Source: Alteromonas lipotrueae (lineage in GTDB: Bacteria; Pseudomonadota; Gammaproteobacteria; Enterobacterales; Alteromonadaceae). Taken from it: a DNA stretch of 64,000 bases. Shown here one piece after another: positions 17,454-26,878 of this stretch (its first letter is position 1; each line of letters begins with the position of its first letter). The position numbers and the translations under genes are program-made. The notes below the pieces were generated by a model, which did no database searches, was not told the DNA's origin, and saw only the letters and a list, made by a program, of their open reading frames with translations. Location: NCBI RefSeq assembly GCF_019249215.1, contig NZ_JAESDI010000002.1, forward strand, positions 310,001-374,000, written 5' to 3'.

Positions 17454-20315
17454 ATGCCATTCACAAGAAAAGGAATGTTGGCATTCTTCGTTGCTTGTAT
17501 CACCTTATCTACTTGGGCGTTAAGCGACGCCATCCAAAATTCGGCTGTTGCGTCAGAGCTTACCATTGACCAGTCTTTTCATGTTGCCACCATTAACGAA
17601 AGCAGTTCGTTTTTTGTCGCGCACAAATCAATGACGTATTTAGATGTACTCCACCCTTCTAGCCCCTTAACCAGCAGCATTCCGCTTGATAGGAATAATA
17701 GTCGACTCTGGATTTCTAATGAATTGAGAAACGACGGATTTAGCACTATTCCCCTAGTGCTAAATATAGACAGGCTTAATATTAACGACCTTCAAATTTA
17801 CTTGCTTGATGGTAATGCTCGAATCATTAAGTCTTACCGCTACCAAGCAGGTAAAGGGGATTTTTCATTAAAGAAACCTTTCTCTGCCATCCGCTTAAGC
17901 TTTTCACTGACGCCACAAGAAAATGTCCGGCTTGTTATTGGTGTGTATGACGATGGTCTTCGCTATTTCCCAATCTCACTATGGGAAAAACAAGCAATTC
18001 AACAATACGATGAAACCTTGCTTATTCTACTTGGCATCGTGATGGGTATGCTTACGGTATTAACTGGCTACTTCCTGCTGTCTTACCTATATCAGCGCAC
18101 CCCGGCTCGTTTCTGGTTGGCGGTAACCAATTTTGTTTTATTTGCGCTGTTATTTATGGCGCAAGGCGGGCTTGCGACGTGGCCTTCTTTAACTAACGCG
18201 AGTGAGATAACCTTTGCCGTACTCATTAGCCTTGGCTTTGTGACGCTCGCTAAAGTGACCCATAGTTTATTTTCACCCATTCCATTGGTGCTAAGGCTAC
18301 TGACCTTTGCACTCCCTATTGGCATGGCTATCGCAGCAGTGGCAACGAGCGCATACGACGCGACCCGCATTCTTTTTGCCGCCAGCCCGTTTATCGCTGC
18401 TTACCATATTGCCTTAGCCTTCATTTTTAAGGATAAACAAAACATAGCATCAAGCAGGCTGTTCGCCTTCGCCTGGGTGTTCGTATTCATGCTTTATGCT
18501 GTGTTCGTTAAAATCGCCTTCGACGATGTCTTTTATACCGCGCCCATTGTCATGATTATTCTAACCCTACTGACCTTGTCTCTTCTTTGCATCGGGTTTG
18601 CCGTTGAATTAAAAGAGCAGAACGCAAGCAGGCTGCAATTGTCTGAAAGTGAAGCCACTATTAGTAGCCTTCATCACTTTTATGATTTATTTCGAAATTC
18701 TAGTGAAGGCCTATACACCTCTACGCTAGACGGAGAGTTAAAAACAGTTAACCCTGCCATGTGTGCCCTTTTTGGCTATACCGATGAAGCAAAAATGTTA
18801 GCACAAGTGAAAAACACCAAGCAGTTTTACGCTAATGCGGAAGACCGTGACGTACTGGTAGGAGAGCTACTTCATAGCGGCCAGGTTGCGGCACGCGAAA
18901 TTAAGGGAATGCGCGCCAACGGCAGTGCTTTCTGGTTTTCTATATCTTGTCAGGTACGAGAAAATGACAGTGGTAGCTTTTTATATGGCTCTATTATCGA
19001 CGTTACCGAGAAAAAGCAGTCAGACTCTAGCCTACAATTTATGGCAACCCACGACTCGCTAACTGGGGTTTATAATAGACGTCAGTTTGAAACTACTCTG
19101 ACCGCTAGGCTAAGCGAAAATTCCCCCATTCCGCCGTGCGTGCTTTATCTCGATTTAGATCGCTTTAAAATTGTCAATGACACCTCTGGCCACAAAGCCG
19201 GCGATGCGCTTATTAAAGATATTGCTCACTTGCTAGAAAAATCACTTCCTAATGAGGCAATGCTGGCACGGATCACCGGCGATGAATTTGGCGTTATTTT
19301 TGAAAATCAGCCGGAAGAACAAGCTTACTTGCAGGCAACCACATTGTTAAATGCCGTTCAGGCTTACCGCTTTTCATGGGAAAACCGCATATTTAGCCTA
19401 GGGGTTAGCATTGGCATGGTAGTGTGTACCGACCCCGACGCCAGTGCAGAGCAATACATCTGCATGGCCGATGCCGCCTGTTATTACGCAAAAGATCAGG
19501 GCCGTAATCAAATTCACAAGTACAGCAAAGACGATGAAAGCATGCTGCGCTACCAAAATGAGCTTGATTGGGTAAACAGCATTCAGTCGGCGTTATCGGA
19601 AGACAGATTCCTACTTTACTACCAGCCCCTTAGACCATTAAGCCGACCCAATGACGGTCACTATTATGAAGTGCTTTTGCGTATGAAAGAGACCGATGGA
19701 CGCATTGTAGAGCCCGCCGCATTTCTACCTACCGCTGAACGCTTCGAGATGAACGTTAAAATAGATAAGTGGGTTATTGTTAATACCTTTAGCTGGCTAA
19801 ATGAGCACCCTGAGCATTTGGCTGAACTCAAGCGCTGTAGTATTAATTTAAACTGCCACTCCTTAGCCGACAGAGACTTCAAACTTTTCGTGTTAAACGC
19901 GTTTGAACGTTACAACATTCCTTACGATAAAATTTGCTTCGAGATGATTGAGTCTGTCGCCATTATCAAGATGGAATACACCATCGACTTCATGCGTACC
20001 TTCAATCGTTTAGGCTGTTCATTTGCGTTAGACGATTTTGGCAGAGGGTTTGCGTCTTATGGCTATCTGAAACACCTTCCTGTGGATATTGTCAAAATTG
20101 ACGGTACCTTCATTAAAGACATGCGAGCAGATCCTGTTGATGTCGCTATGGTGTCTTCCATTAAAGATGTTGCGAAAGCCCTAGGAATGCAGACCGTAGG
20201 TGAGTTTGTAGAGTCTGATGCCACTATGACGCAGCTAGGTAATATGGGCATTGATTTCGCCCAAGGGTATGGTGTAGCCGAGCCTGCGCTGCTTGACGAC
20301 TTTAAACCGTTATAA
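17454..20315 (+). CDS. 7TM-DISM sensor with PAS, GGDEF and EAL domains
   Basis: This 953-residue inner-membrane c-di-GMP enzyme begins with a signal-like segment. A periplasmic DISMED2-type domain covers about 35-185, seven transmembrane helices about 190-390, a PAS domain roughly 405-520, then GGDEF, then EAL. The GGDEF motif reads TGDEF, so cyclase activity is doubtful. The EAL half has the key residues: EVLLRM for EAL, FEMIES, LDDFGRGF, the KID lysine and FAQGYGV, so phosphodiesterase activity is likely. The start at ATG 17454 is preferred over TTG 17427 because AAGG lies five bases upstream. Confidence 0.9.
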   Translation: MPFTRKGMLAFFVACITLSTWALSDAIQNSAVASELTIDQSFHVATINESSSFFVAHKSMTYLDVLHPSSPLTSSIPLDRNNSRLWISNELRNDGFSTIPLVLNIDRLNINDLQIYLLDGNARIIKSYRYQAGKGDFSLKKPFSAIRLSFSLTPQENVRLVIGVYDDGLRYFPISLWEKQAIQQYDETLLILLGIVMGMLTVLTGYFLLSYLYQRTPARFWLAVTNFVLFALLFMAQGGLATWPSLTNASEITFAVLISLGFVTLAKVTHSLFSPIPLVLRLLTFALPIGMAIAAVATSAYDATRILFAASPFIAAYHIALAFIFKDKQNIASSRLFAFAWVFVFMLYAVFVKIAFDDVFYTAPIVMIILTLLTLSLLCIGFAVELKEQNASRLQLSESEATISSLHHFYDLFRNSSEGLYTSTLDGELKTVNPAMCALFGYTDEAKMLAQVKNTKQFYANAEDRDVLVGELLHSGQVAAREIKGMRANGSAFWFSISCQVRENDSGSFLYGSIIDVTEKKQSDSSLQFMATHDSLTGVYNRRQFETTLTARLSENSPIPPCVLYLDLDRFKIVNDTSGHKAGDALIKDIAHLLEKSLPNEAMLARITGDEFGVIFENQPEEQAYLQATTLLNAVQAYRFSWENRIFSLGVSIGMVVCTDPDASAEQYICMADAACYYAKDQGRNQIHKYSKDDESMLRYQNELDWVNSIQSALSEDRFLLYYQPLRPLSRPNDGHYYEVLLRMKETDGRIVEPAAFLPTAERFEMNVKIDKWVIVNTFSWLNEHPEHLAELKRCSINLNCHSLADRDFKLFVLNAFERYNIPYDKICFEMIESVAIIKMEYTIDFMRTFNRLGCSFALDDFGRGFASYGYLKHLPVDIVKIDGTFIKDMRADPVDVAMVSSIKDVAKALGMQTVGEFVESDATMTQLGNMGIDFAQGYGVAEPALLDDFKPL

Positions 20316-20387
20316 CCTAAAACCGATTAGGCTATGGTATTACTACACTTTAAAAGGGGTATATTGTAACATTCGCGGATTAATGAA

Positions 20388-20437
20388 TGGGGAGCCGTAC
20401 CTGTCTCAAGCCCTTGTAAAAGGCAAGAACATCCCCA
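20388..20437 (+). ncRNA. Candidate structured leader of ribA
   Basis: An outer stem pairs TGGGGA (20388-20393) with TCCCCA (20432-20437), enclosing a hairpin GCCCTT/AAAGGC (20410-20415 with 20419-20424, one mismatch). It lies 33-82 bases before the ribA start. It does not contain the conserved FMN-riboswitch boxes. It could be a regulatory leader or a coincidence. Confidence 0.25.
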
Positions 20438-20469
20438 CATAACGCTTATGATCCAGGTGTAGAAGTAAC

Positions 20470-21084
20470 ATGAGCAGCAAACAACCTAAATACGAATACG
20501 TCAGTTCCGCCAAATTACCCACTCGTCATGGTAATTTTAAAATCCATGGTTTCGTTGAAACCAGTGGACAGGAGCACGTGGCGCTTTCCTATGGTGAATG
20601 GAAAGAAAACGATGTAGTCCCTATCCGCATTCATTCTGAGTGTCTAACGGGAGATGCCCTTTTCAGCACCCGTTGCGACTGTGGCTTTCAATTAGAAAAA
20701 GCCATGCAGAACATAGCCGAAAATGGTTTCGGTGTATTACTTTATCTTCGTCAGGAAGGTCGTGGTATTGGGTTACTGAACAAAATTCGCGCTTATAATT
20801 TACAAGATAGCGGCATGGATACGGTTGAAGCCAATGAGCATTTAGGTTTTGATGCCGACTTACGTAGCTATGATATTTGTAAGCTAATGCTTGATACCTT
20901 GGGCGTACATCGCGTTGAGTTGATGACCAATAATCCCAAGAAGCTAGCGGCCTTAAAATCGTTAGGCATTGACGTGGTGGCACGTAAGCCTATCGACCAT
21001 GGTATTACAGAAGACAATAAAAACTACATTAAAACCAAGACCGAAAAGCTTGGTCACGCATTCGACCCCCACTCTTTCAAGTAA
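20470..21084 (+). CDS. ribA: GTP cyclohydrolase II
   Basis: RibA opens GTP to start riboflavin synthesis. The zinc-binding cysteines are in [17 protein letters not shown] (roughly residues 59-75), and [15 protein letters not shown] carries the GTP-binding and catalytic residues. [15 protein letters not shown] is the C-terminal signature. The 204-residue length is that of a stand-alone enzyme, not a RibBA fusion. It is apparently monocistronic, with its promoter after the EAL gene. Confidence 0.97.
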   Translation: MSSKQPKYEYVSSAKLPTRHGNFKIHGFVETSGQEHVALSYGEWKENDVVPIRIHSECLTGDALFSTRCDCGFQLEKAMQNIAENGFGVLLYLRQEGRGIGLLNKIRAYNLQDSGMDTVEANEHLGFDADLRSYDICKLMLDTLGVHRVELMTNNPKKLAALKSLGIDVVARKPIDHGITEDNKNYIKTKTEKLGHAFDPHSFK

Positions 21085-21246
21085 GTCGCCTCGCCATTCA
21101 ATCTATTCCAACCTGAATGACAATAATTCAGGTTGGTTCAGGTTACGTTAATACCAGAAGCGGTATAACACATACAGACTTTGTGACATTGCCTGTAAAA
21201 GTGCTTAGTTTAAGCGCTCCCGTGCAGAGTAATGTAAGGAGAACGT

Positions 21247-22641
21247 ATGAAAAAACTGACTTTAGCTTTACTCGTTGCCATGGGAACCCTGTCTACCTCA
21301 TTCCCCATGCTAGCGTCGGCATCGGTTGAACCAGAAACTAGGGTAGATAACTATCAGTACTCAGATGCTGAGCTAGATAGCTTACTTGCGCCCATTGCAC
21401 TCTACCCCGACACCTTGCTTACTCATATTATGATTGCAGCCACTTACCCTCTTGATGTAGTCGCGGCCGACAGGTGGCGCCAAAGCAATTTACATCTTAC
21501 TCCCTTACAAGTAGAGCAAGCGCTAGAACCTGTTACGTGGGATCCGAGTGTAAAAGCCTTGGCTGCATTTACCGATATTCTGCACAGCATGGCCGAAGAT
21601 CTAAACTGGTTACAGCAACTTGGTGATAATGTACTAATTAGTGAAGCCCGTGTACTTGATAGAGTACAGTTGCTTCGCCAACACGCCCTCAACACCGGTA
21701 ACTTACAATCGAATGATTACCTTGAAGTTGAACGTGAGCTAGAAAGAGAAGCTGGTATAGATCGAAGCGTGATTGTTATTGCCCCTCGCCATAGAGATGT
21801 GGTTTACGTGCCTTACTACGACCCGCTTGTTGTATTCGGACTTTGGTCTCATGCCATTGCGCCTGTGCACTGGCATCATAGGGTTAGTTACCGTCACCAC
21901 GGAAATTTCTTTTGGGCACCGCAAGTTAGGCTTTCAACCTTCTTCTATTTTGGCGGTATTCGATGGAGCAACCGCCATGTAGTGATCCACAGAGAGCCTG
22001 TACGACACTATTACAGAGGCACACCTAAAAAACGTGTATACAGTAAAGGTTATCAGCGCTGGCAACATAGTGCTGACCATCGCAGAGCTCGCTACTCTAA
22101 CCGCGTTGTGCACAGTGCACCTAGACGATATAGCGCCACTCGTTCAGTGAAAGTAAGAAGCAACGAGCGAGCCGTTACTAAGGTGAGTCACAATAAGGTG
22201 ATTCATACCAAAACAGTGAATAGAAATATTGTGCGCCAGCAAACACCGCTGCATGCCCAATCACCTAGCAATAAGTCGTCGAATAAGTTGCGCGAAAGCC
22301 AGCTTAAGGATCGCCAGGTTAAAAAGAACCACGTTAAAGAACACACTGCACGGAACGTAAACGGCAATAACAGGCAGGTTACTGCGCCTCGCAGCGTTAA
22401 AAACGCACGTCAGCATGTGGAGCCTAAAAGTCGCACAACAACGCGCACGGTAACCACAACTAAAACCGTAAAAAGAGACAGTAATCGGGTATCAGGGCAG
22501 AAGTATCAGCAGCGTGCTTCTACACATGTGAAACGCGCAAAAACAGATGTTAGAAGTAATCGTTCTTCGTCTAACCGTTCGGCTATGTCGCAACATCGGT
22601 CAACGCCGAAAGTGAAACGAACCCAAAACCGTGAAAGATAA
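21247..22641 (+). CDS. DUF3300 secreted protein with a basic C-terminal tail
   Basis: A signal peptide covers about residues 1-25 (ending LASASVE). The DUF3300 domain follows, with LDSLLAPIALYPDTLLTH and ATYPLDVVAADRW, running to about residue 200. The last 200 or so residues are low complexity and strongly basic, rich in Arg, Lys, His, Ser, Thr, Asn and Val with few acids. The family's function is not established. The tail suggests binding to an anionic surface such as polysaccharide, LPS or DNA, but that is inference. AAGGAG lies just before the ATG, and a perfect terminator follows. It is a single-gene unit. Confidence 0.85.
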   Translation: MKKLTLALLVAMGTLSTSFPMLASASVEPETRVDNYQYSDAELDSLLAPIALYPDTLLTHIMIAATYPLDVVAADRWRQSNLHLTPLQVEQALEPVTWDPSVKALAAFTDILHSMAEDLNWLQQLGDNVLISEARVLDRVQLLRQHALNTGNLQSNDYLEVERELEREAGIDRSVIVIAPRHRDVVYVPYYDPLVVFGLWSHAIAPVHWHHRVSYRHHGNFFWAPQVRLSTFFYFGGIRWSNRHVVIHREPVRHYYRGTPKKRVYSKGYQRWQHSADHRRARYSNRVVHSAPRRYSATRSVKVRSNERAVTKVSHNKVIHTKTVNRNIVRQQTPLHAQSPSNKSSNKLRESQLKDRQVKKNHVKEHTARNVNGNNRQVTAPRSVKNARQHVEPKSRTTTRTVTTTKTVKRDSNRVSGQKYQQRASTHVKRAKTDVRSNRSSSNRSAMSQHRSTPKVKRTQNRER

Positions 22642-22651
22642 AATAGTAAAC

Positions 22652-22683
22652 GCGCTTAGTTTCATCTAAGCGCTTTTTTTTTT
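22652..22683 (+). terminator. Intrinsic terminator after the DUF3300 gene
   Basis: GCGCTTAG - TTTCAT - CTAAGCGC forms a perfect 8-bp stem directly followed by ten T residues. It starts 11 bases after the stop codon. Confidence 0.93.
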
Positions 22684-22730
22684 AGATGGCAAGCGGCTTT
22701 ATCTCTGCGTAGTATGAGGTAACTTTTTTG

Positions 22731-23735
22731 ATGGTAATGGGTAATATGCACGCAGCCTCACCGCCTCAAGCCTTATTATGGGCTTATTTACTATCTTCCA
22801 ATGGTGAAGTTAAAGCCATTGACGCGAAAGCCATTCCCGACGCATTAGCACAATGTTCGTCTAGTGATGATTACCTTTGGTTACATGTACAGTCAGATGC
22901 TGAAGACGCTGGCACCTTGTTACAATTTAGTGGCTTACACCACACGGTTATAGACAGCTTACTTGCTTTAGAAACAAGGCCTAGAGCCATGAGCCTGCAT
23001 CAGGGTACCTTGGTGTATTTGCGAGGCATTAATAAAAATCCCGATGCCGACCCAGAAGATATGGTGTCGCTACGTACATGGTATAACAAAGATATTATTA
23101 TTAGTGCTCGTCGTAAAAACAGGCGATTAGCCTCCATTCAGAACCTGCGGGATGAAATTGCATCTGAACAGGTGCCAATGAGCCCATCGGCCCTCTTGTT
23201 GAACATGATCACGAAAGTCGCTGATACCATTTTGGACACCGTTGATGAGATGGACGAGAGCTTAGTAGGGTTTGAGACCCGTGAACAACTTCGAAAGGAA
23301 GATAGGCAAAATTTATCTATCGTAAGACGCCAAGCCGCATCTATTAGGCGCTACCTTGCGCCACAACGTGATGCCTTAGATGCCCTACTTCGTTTGCCCG
23401 ATGCGTTGTCCCAAAATCAGAGTTTTGAACTGCGAGAGCAAACCGATCGCATGAGCCGGTATGTGGAAGATATGGACTTATTACGTGAAAGAGCAATTGT
23501 ACTTCAAGACGAGTTGCGAAACCGCATAGCGGAGCAACAAGGGGTGCGCATGTACGTCTTGTCTATGGTAACTGCTATTTTCTTGCCTCTGTCTTTTTTA
23601 ACGGGTGTGTTCGGCATGAACGTTGGCGGATTACCGGGCACTGACTCTGCGAATGCCTTTGTTTACTTAATGCTTGGGATGGGGGTGCTGAGCATCTGCA
23701 TGTTGGTGGCTATGTTGTGGAAAAGGTGGCTTTAA
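22731..23735 (+). CDS. zntB: Zinc transporter ZntB (CorA superfamily)
   Basis: This inner-membrane metal channel has a large N-terminal cytoplasmic domain and two C-terminal transmembrane helices. The CorA-family signature GMN lies between them (FGMNVGGLPG). The helical WLHVQSDAEDAG and LETRPRAMSL segments fit ZntB, which handles Zn2+ export or proton-linked uptake depending on species. The length of about 334 residues is typical. ATG 22731 is preferred; a TTG codon at 22728 is also possible behind GAGGT. Confidence 0.9.
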   Translation: MVMGNMHAASPPQALLWAYLLSSNGEVKAIDAKAIPDALAQCSSSDDYLWLHVQSDAEDAGTLLQFSGLHHTVIDSLLALETRPRAMSLHQGTLVYLRGINKNPDADPEDMVSLRTWYNKDIIISARRKNRRLASIQNLRDEIASEQVPMSPSALLLNMITKVADTILDTVDEMDESLVGFETREQLRKEDRQNLSIVRRQAASIRRYLAPQRDALDALLRLPDALSQNQSFELREQTDRMSRYVEDMDLLRERAIVLQDELRNRIAEQQGVRMYVLSMVTAIFLPLSFLTGVFGMNVGGLPGTDSANAFVYLMLGMGVLSICMLVAMLWKRWL

Positions 23736-23859
23736 TAAGGGCATAATGAACCTTTAATATTTATTAAAAATAATTAATATTCAATGTATTAGTACAAAGA
23801 CTAATAGATTTAAAATTTTTAATTCGTATGATTTGTCAAAATAGCACTCTTAGCATTTC

Positions 23860-23877
23860 TTGCCTACACTTAGGCAA
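23860..23877. other. Short perfect hairpin ahead of the chemoreceptor gene
   Basis: TTGCCTA-CACT-TAGGCAA is a perfect 7-bp inverted repeat 22 bases before the ATG of the chemoreceptor gene, just before its GGAG ribosome site. It could be a leader hairpin or operator. There is no T-run. Confidence 0.4.
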
Positions 23878-23898
23878 ACCGCTTCAGTGGAGAAAACC

Positions 23899-25380
23899 AT
23901 GCAGTACCCGTGGATACTAGAAGGACACAAGATCTTTCGAGTAGTAATACTGATTCAATTAGTGATTTCTTTCATCATTGGCTTCGTAACTGGCGATATT
24001 ATCACTGCCGCGGTACTAGGCATTCCTATTGCCATTTTGCCCTTATATTTCAGCCTGCAACAGCCACAAGCGGTAGTAAGTAGGCATGCTGTTGCTATAG
24101 GTATACAATTACTCACAGCGTTGCATATTCATCAAACCTTCGGGCTTATTGAAATGCATTTTGAAATATTCGTCACACTGGCGTTTCTTTCCTACTTTAG
24201 AGACTGGAAGGTGATTGCAACAGCGACTGCCGTGGTTGCTGTACATCATATCAGTTTTTATATTCTGGCAACCCAAGGTGTTCCTGTATTCATATTCCAA
24301 GAAGGTGATTTAACGTTCCCTATATTGTTGATGCATGCCGCTTTTGCGTTAGCGGAAGGTGGCGTTTTGATGTACATGGCCAAACAAGCTCATCAAGAAG
24401 GTGCCGGAGCAGCCCAGCTGCGTATTGCGATTGAAAATATGCAAAAATCTGAAGGGCAAATAGATTTATCTGTATCCTTTGAGCGAGAAAACGAAATACT
24501 TCGTCCATTTGGTGAACTTATTGATCAAGTTAAAGATTTGGTTGCTTTAGCGTCTTCACTTATGAATGAAGTGGTTAAAGGCTGTGAAAAAATGGAAACA
24601 GCAGCTAGCAGTATGTTTGAAATTAGTCGTAATACCGACCAAGAAATTGCCATGGTGTCTGCTTCATCTGAAGAAATTGCGCAAACCATGCAAATGTCTG
24701 CTGAACAAACAACCCGCGCTAGCGACAAAGCGTCTGCGGCAGAGGCCTCTTCAGGTTCAACTCGTGACTCTATAGTATCTACCAGCCGGACCATAGATTC
24801 GCTGCGTAATACGTTAAATAATGCTGCAAAAACTAACACTGCACTAAACGAACAATGTTCACACATTTCAGAAGCTATGCGCGCCATTACCTCAGTGGCA
24901 GAGCAAACTAACTTACTGGCGCTTAACGCGGCCATCGAGTCGGCACGTGCTGGTGAGCACGGCAGAGGGTTTGCTGTGGTTGCTGATGAAGTGCGTACCT
25001 TGGCCATTCGTTCAAAAGAAAGTGCCGACCAAATTACCTCTGTAACCGAACAATTAGTGAGTCAAACAGCAAGTTCGGTAGACCAGATGCAAACCTGCAT
25101 TCAACTCGTTGATGAAGCGGTACTATCGGCTGATACTGCCACGCAAGCTATGTCTGATATCATGTCGCAAATTCAGTTTGCCAGTGAGAGCATGACTGAA
25201 ATTGCCACCTCTGCCGTTGAGCAGGAAACCGCTTCAGCTTCTATAGCAGAAAGCACGGCACGATTAAGTGAACTGACTTCTGAGGAACTTGCCACAGCGG
25301 AATCGCTGTCAGCAGAAGTGGAAATTTTGTCTCAAATTTCACAAAAAATGCGCGGTGCCATAGGTCGCTTTAAGCTGTAA
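23899..25380 (+). CDS. Methyl-accepting chemotaxis protein with a His-rich membrane sensor
   Basis: The first 180 or so residues are about six transmembrane helices without a periplasmic domain. Helix-associated motifs rich in His include [17 protein letters not shown] and [11 protein letters not shown], with SYFRDWKV between them. A short linker and the cytoplasmic signalling coiled coil follow, with the conserved tip [20 protein letters not shown]. It controls CheA through the tip; the stimulus is unknown. The similar His-rich module also occurs in some histidine kinases (from memory). ATG 23899 is preferred over TTG 23860, because GGAG lies 7 bases before it. Its stop overlaps the next start (TAATG). 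Confidence 0.9.
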   Translation: MQYPWILEGHKIFRVVILIQLVISFIIGFVTGDIITAAVLGIPIAILPLYFSLQQPQAVVSRHAVAIGIQLLTALHIHQTFGLIEMHFEIFVTLAFLSYFRDWKVIATATAVVAVHHISFYILATQGVPVFIFQEGDLTFPILLMHAAFALAEGGVLMYMAKQAHQEGAGAAQLRIAIENMQKSEGQIDLSVSFERENEILRPFGELIDQVKDLVALASSLMNEVVKGCEKMETAASSMFEISRNTDQEIAMVSASSEEIAQTMQMSAEQTTRASDKASAAEASSGSTRDSIVSTSRTIDSLRNTLNNAAKTNTALNEQCSHISEAMRAITSVAEQTNLLALNAAIESARAGEHGRGFAVVADEVRTLAIRSKESADQITSVTEQLVSQTASSVDQMQTCIQLVDEAVLSADTATQAMSDIMSQIQFASESMTEIATSAVEQETASASIAESTARLSELTSEELATAESLSAEVEILSQISQKMRGAIGRFKL

Positions 25381-25913
25381 TGTCGAAAAAGGGAAGTTGG
25401 ACGCTGCTGCTTGTATGGGCAATCAGCTTACTAAGTGCTGTTTTGTTTTATAGCCAGCGTCAGATTTCTGAGTTCGACCCCAACGGCACCTTGCTGCATC
25501 AATCAACAAGCACCACCTTTGATGCTTCTTTAATTTCACTGCTTAAAGACTATAATGTACCTGCTGGCAGTATTGTTCATGTGGGTACACAGGAAAATTG
25601 TTACTGCGACACCCTTACCGATTCTCATCAAACCCAGCTGCTCAATAAGCTAGGTAAAATAGGCTACAGCGGCTTGACGCTAGACATTGAAAATGTGCCA
25701 GAACTCGCCACTGTATTGCCTTCGGTACCTGCACTTATTGTTGTAGACACCCTATATAACCTTCGCTATTTAGGGCCTTACGCAACGGGGTACGGTTGTT
25801 TCACCGGTAAAGATTTAGTGGATGAAATTAGCGGATATGCATCAAGTTCGTCTCACATAAATGCCGTGGTAAAAACCGAAGCCGATGGGTGTTTTTGCAG
25901 CTCGCAGCGTTAG
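25380..25913 (+). CDS. Membrane-anchored thioredoxin-like CxC protein
   Basis: This 177-residue protein has one N-terminal transmembrane segment (about 7-24) and a periplasmic domain with NCYCDTL, a CxC pair where a thioredoxin active site would sit. It later has SVPALIVVD with a Pro in a cis-Pro-like place, and two more Cys pairs (GYGCFTG and GCFCSSQ) near the end. It may belong to DUF6436, which I recall only loosely. A redox or metal role is inferred. The TAATG overlap with the chemoreceptor implies coupled translation, and it ends 4 bases inside the convergent deacetylase gene. Confidence 0.7.
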   Translation: MSKKGSWTLLLVWAISLLSAVLFYSQRQISEFDPNGTLLHQSTSTTFDASLISLLKDYNVPAGSIVHVGTQENCYCDTLTDSHQTQLLNKLGKIGYSGLTLDIENVPELATVLPSVPALIVVDTLYNLRYLGPYATGYGCFTGKDLVDEISGYASSSSHINAVVKTEADGCFCSSQR

Positions 25914-26878
25914 GGATGGGATAACCCTTTCAAATGTGCCACGACGCTGCGCCCAAGCGCACTTAAATCGTACCCACCCTCAAGCGTACTCACCACACGA
26001 CCGTTACAGCAACTATCAGCAACACGCCTGATCCGCTGACTCACCCAAAAATAATCATCTTCAGTAAGGCGAAGGTGCGCCATAGGATCTTCAGCATGAC
26101 CATCAAATCCTGCCGATATAAATATAAGCTCGGGCTGAAAGTTCTCTAGTGCATTAAACCAATGGGATACTTTTTCTCGAAACACCTCGCCGGTAGAGCC
26201 CGCTTCAATAGGTACAGATAAAATATTACTTGCTGACACAGGCGCACCGCTATGAGGGTAAAACGGATGCTGAAAACTAGAGCACATCATGATGCGCTGA
26301 TCTCCTGCGATAATATTTTCAGTCCCATTGCCGTGATGCACATCGAAATCGATAATAGCCACACGGGAGAGTTGATAGTTTTGTAGTGCATAGCGTGCAG
26401 CAATGGCCACATTATTAAATAGGCAAAAACCCATTGAGCCATCGTAGGTAGCATGATGCCCAGGCGGGCGAGCCAAACAAAAAGCCTGCCTATCGTCGCC
26501 CTGCATGGCCCAGTCAACGGCATTACAACCTGCTCCTGCCGATTCCAATGCGGCGGGCAACGTGTATTCCATCATGCCGGTATCATCATCTAACCAAGTA
26601 ACTGGGTTGCTGTCCTTATGATTTGCATCGGGATGAGCTTTTGCAGCTGCAGACAGGTGCTGCGCACGGGAAAGTACACTTTTTACGTACTCTGGGCTAT
26701 GTGCCAAGGTAAGGTAAGCCTCAGCGATAGGCTTTGCGTCGGCGTGCTCACACACCATTTCTAAACCTGACGCTAATAGCTGATCGTCTATTGCGTATAG
26801 CCTGTCTGGCGACTCAGGGTGTTCTGGGCCTAAGTCATGTTTAACGCCATGTTTTGTGCGATAAATTCGAATGGTCAT
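25910..26878 (-). CDS. Histone deacetylase family protein
   Basis: This zinc-dependent amidohydrolase of the arginase/deacetylase fold has all the family catalytic features. They are RPPGHHATYDGSMGFCLFNN with the His pair, DFDVHHGNGT with the zinc ligands Asp and His, SAGFDGHAEDP with the third ligand Asp, and the C-terminal LEGGYDL. Bacterial members deacetylate acetyl-lysine, acetylpolyamines or other amides. The length of 322 residues is normal. It overlaps the CoA-transferase/GNAT gene upstream by 4 bases, indicating one operon. Confidence 0.93.
   Translation of the reverse strand: MTIRIYRTKHGVKHDLGPEHPESPDRLYAIDDQLLASGLEMVCEHADAKPIAEAYLTLAHSPEYVKSVLSRAQHLSAAAKAHPDANHKDSNPVTWLDDDTGMMEYTLPAALESAGAGCNAVDWAMQGDDRQAFCLARPPGHHATYDGSMGFCLFNNVAIAARYALQNYQLSRVAIIDFDVHHGNGTENIIAGDQRIMMCSSFQHPFYPHSGAPVSASNILSVPIEAGSTGEVFREKVSHWFNALENFQPELIFISAGFDGHAEDPMAHLRLTEDDYFWVSQRIRRVADSCCNGRVVSTLEGGYDLSALGRSVVAHLKGLSHP

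Noticed and set aside
20316-20469. FMN riboswitch before ribA
   Set aside because: None of the conserved RFN-element boxes is present; only a simple nested hairpin is visible.
24525-25007. Minus-strand 160-codon ORF opposite the chemoreceptor
   Set aside because: It is antisense to the conserved signalling coiled coil; the Ser/Ala-rich composition is the mirror of that repeat-like coding sequence.
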